A stretch of 22,089 nucleotides of DNA from positions 41,868 to 63,956 of the forward strand of contig PMLO01000128.1 in assembly GCA_003158895.1 (NCBI GenBank), read 5' to 3'. The DNA comes from Propionibacteriaceae bacterium. Its GTDB lineage: Bacteria; Actinomycetota; Actinomycetes; Propionibacteriales; Propionibacteriaceae. Positions 21,267 through 22,089 of the stretch are shown here, in pieces. Position numbers and translations under genes: made by a program. Numbering within the stretch: position 1 is the first letter of the stretch; every line of letters starts with the position of its first letter. A model generated the notes under the pieces. The model was not told the DNA's origin, did not search any database, and saw nothing but the letters and a program-made list of their open reading frames with translations.

Positions 21267-22089
21267 TCAGGGCCGGTTCGGCATCTCCTGCAGCGGCCGG
21301 ATCGCGACGATCGCCGTGGCGAAGAGGAGGAAGCCGCCGAGCACGTACGTCCACGGGAGGCCGATCGCGTGGGTGCCGAGGCCGGCCAGGAGAGCGCCCA
21401 GCGGCATCGTGATGAAGGCGACCATCCGGAAGACCGAGGTGACGCGGCCGAGCAGCGTGAGGGGGACGACGCGTTGCCGGTAGCTGTTGACGGTGATGTT
21501 CCACACCATCGAGAAGAAGCCCATGAGGACCATGGCCGCGATCGACACGACGACCTGCCGGATGGCCCCCAGGACCACCATCGAGACGCCGAAGGCGCCC
21601 AGTGCGACGAGCACGGCGGTACGTTCGCCGAGCCAGCGGGTCAGACGTACGGTCATCACACCTCCGCCGATGGCTCCGATGGCGAATGACGCCATCACCA
21701 ACCCGTAGGTGGAACGGGGCAGGTGCAGCTCGTACAGGACGTACAGGACGGCCACGGCGATGGCCCCGGACGTGACGAGGTTCACGATGGCGACGGCCCC
21801 GGCGAGGGTGCGGAGGACGCGATGCCTGGCCAGGTAGTGCAGCCCTTCGGCCAGCAGCTTCAGGGGTGCGGCCCTGCCTTCGACCGGTACGGGCCTCGGC
21901 GAGCGGCGGGACAGCCACACCGTGATCGCGGTGCCGCCGGCGTAGGCCACCCCTGCCAGTGCGAACGGAACGCCTGGCCACAGGACGAACAGGGCCGTAC
22001 CGACGACCGGTCCGACCAGGTTGCCGGCGACCGCGAGCGCGACCTGGGTCAGGGAGTTGGCGCGTTGGAACTCAGCCGCCGGTACGAGC
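21267..22089 (-). CDS. MFS transporter, C-terminal part (runs off the right edge)
   Basis: About 273 codons are present; the N-terminal third lies outside the window. The visible part begins LVPAAEFQRANSLTQVALAV, a phrase typical of the central region of MFS drug/siderophore exporters of the EntS/MFS_3 type, and contains about eight membrane segments. A charged loop (SRRSPRPVPVEGRAAP...) follows the first two visible helices, the position of the large cytoplasmic loop between the two six-helix halves. The GLVMASFAIGAIGGGVMTVRLTRWLGER segment is the second-half A-like motif. The substrate is unknown. It is likely upstream of, and possibly co-transcribed with, the DUF2461 pair. Confidence 0.85.
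   Translation of the reverse strand, partial: LVPAAEFQRANSLTQVALAVAGNLVGPVVGTALFVLWPGVPFALAGVAYAGGTAITVWLSRRSPRPVPVEGRAAPLKLLAEGLHYLARHRVLRTLAGAVAIVNLVTSGAIAVAVLYVLYELHLPRSTYGLVMASFAIGAIGGGVMTVRLTRWLGERTAVLVALGAFGVSMVVLGAIRQVVVSIAAMVLMGFFSMVWNITVNSYRQRVVPLTLLGRVTSVFRMVAFITMPLGALLAGLGTHAIGLPWTYVLGGFLLFATAIVAIRPLQEMPNRP

Noticed and set aside
1..22089. tRNA, rRNA, insertion sequence or prophage genes
   Set aside because: I saw no cloverleaf-like sequence, transposase motif, terminal inverted repeats or phage genes anywhere in the window.

Overview
This is about 22 kb of GC-rich DNA with an actinobacterial character: many GTG starts, dense gene packing, a PAC2-family gene, two DUF2461 genes, and several genes whose start codon lies 6-7 nt after a TAnnnT-like -10 box, which suggests leaderless mRNAs. 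A Propionibacteriales/Nocardioidaceae-like host is my best guess, but it is inferred from style and content only. The tetramer GTAC is conspicuously frequent.

Layout. (a) 1-1000, minus: the 5' end of an unknown Pro/Ala/Gln-rich protein and a PAC2-family gene. (b) 1001-1297, no gene: five 21-bp tandem repeats, then inverted copies of the same repeat, then a strong hairpin terminator. (c) 1298-8886: an L-rhamnose catabolic locus. rhaI (minus) is divergent from rhaB, a PHP-domain gene, a fused rhamnulose-1-phosphate aldolase/short-chain dehydrogenase, and a long alcohol dehydrogenase (all plus). The 181-bp divergent region holds a good rhaI promoter and two perfect palindromes with the same GAATCGATTC core, 82 bp apart, which look like LacI-type operators. 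(d) 8922-10918: two tandem membrane-anchored endonuclease/exonuclease/phosphatase paralogues overlapping by 4 bp. (e) 11001-12105: a small unknown gene converging on and overlapping a Pr6Pr-family membrane protein gene. (f) 12260-18148: a DeoR-family regulator followed by a complete 2-oxo acid dehydrogenase complex (E2, E3 and a single-chain alpha/beta E1), closed by a hairpin terminator. (g) 18301-22089, minus: a secreted arylsulfotransferase-like protein, two tandem DUF2461 genes and the C-terminal part of an MFS exporter.

How the genes work together. The rhamnose genes would convert L-rhamnose to L-rhamnulose, then L-rhamnulose-1-phosphate, then dihydroxyacetone phosphate and L-lactaldehyde; the fused dehydrogenase, and perhaps the long alcohol dehydrogenase, would handle lactaldehyde. 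The PHP protein has no assigned step. No transporter, mutarotase or LacI-type regulator lies in the window, so these must be elsewhere. The DeoR-led complex could oxidise pyruvate, the eventual product of lactaldehyde and triose, or another 2-oxo acid or acetoin-like compound; the sequence does not settle its substrate.

The best candidates for something undescribed are the PHP protein with a degenerate metal motif inside the rhamnose operon, the alcohol dehydrogenase with a duplicated cofactor domain, the inverted 21-bp array, and the DUF2461 pair with a near-identical 5' patch.
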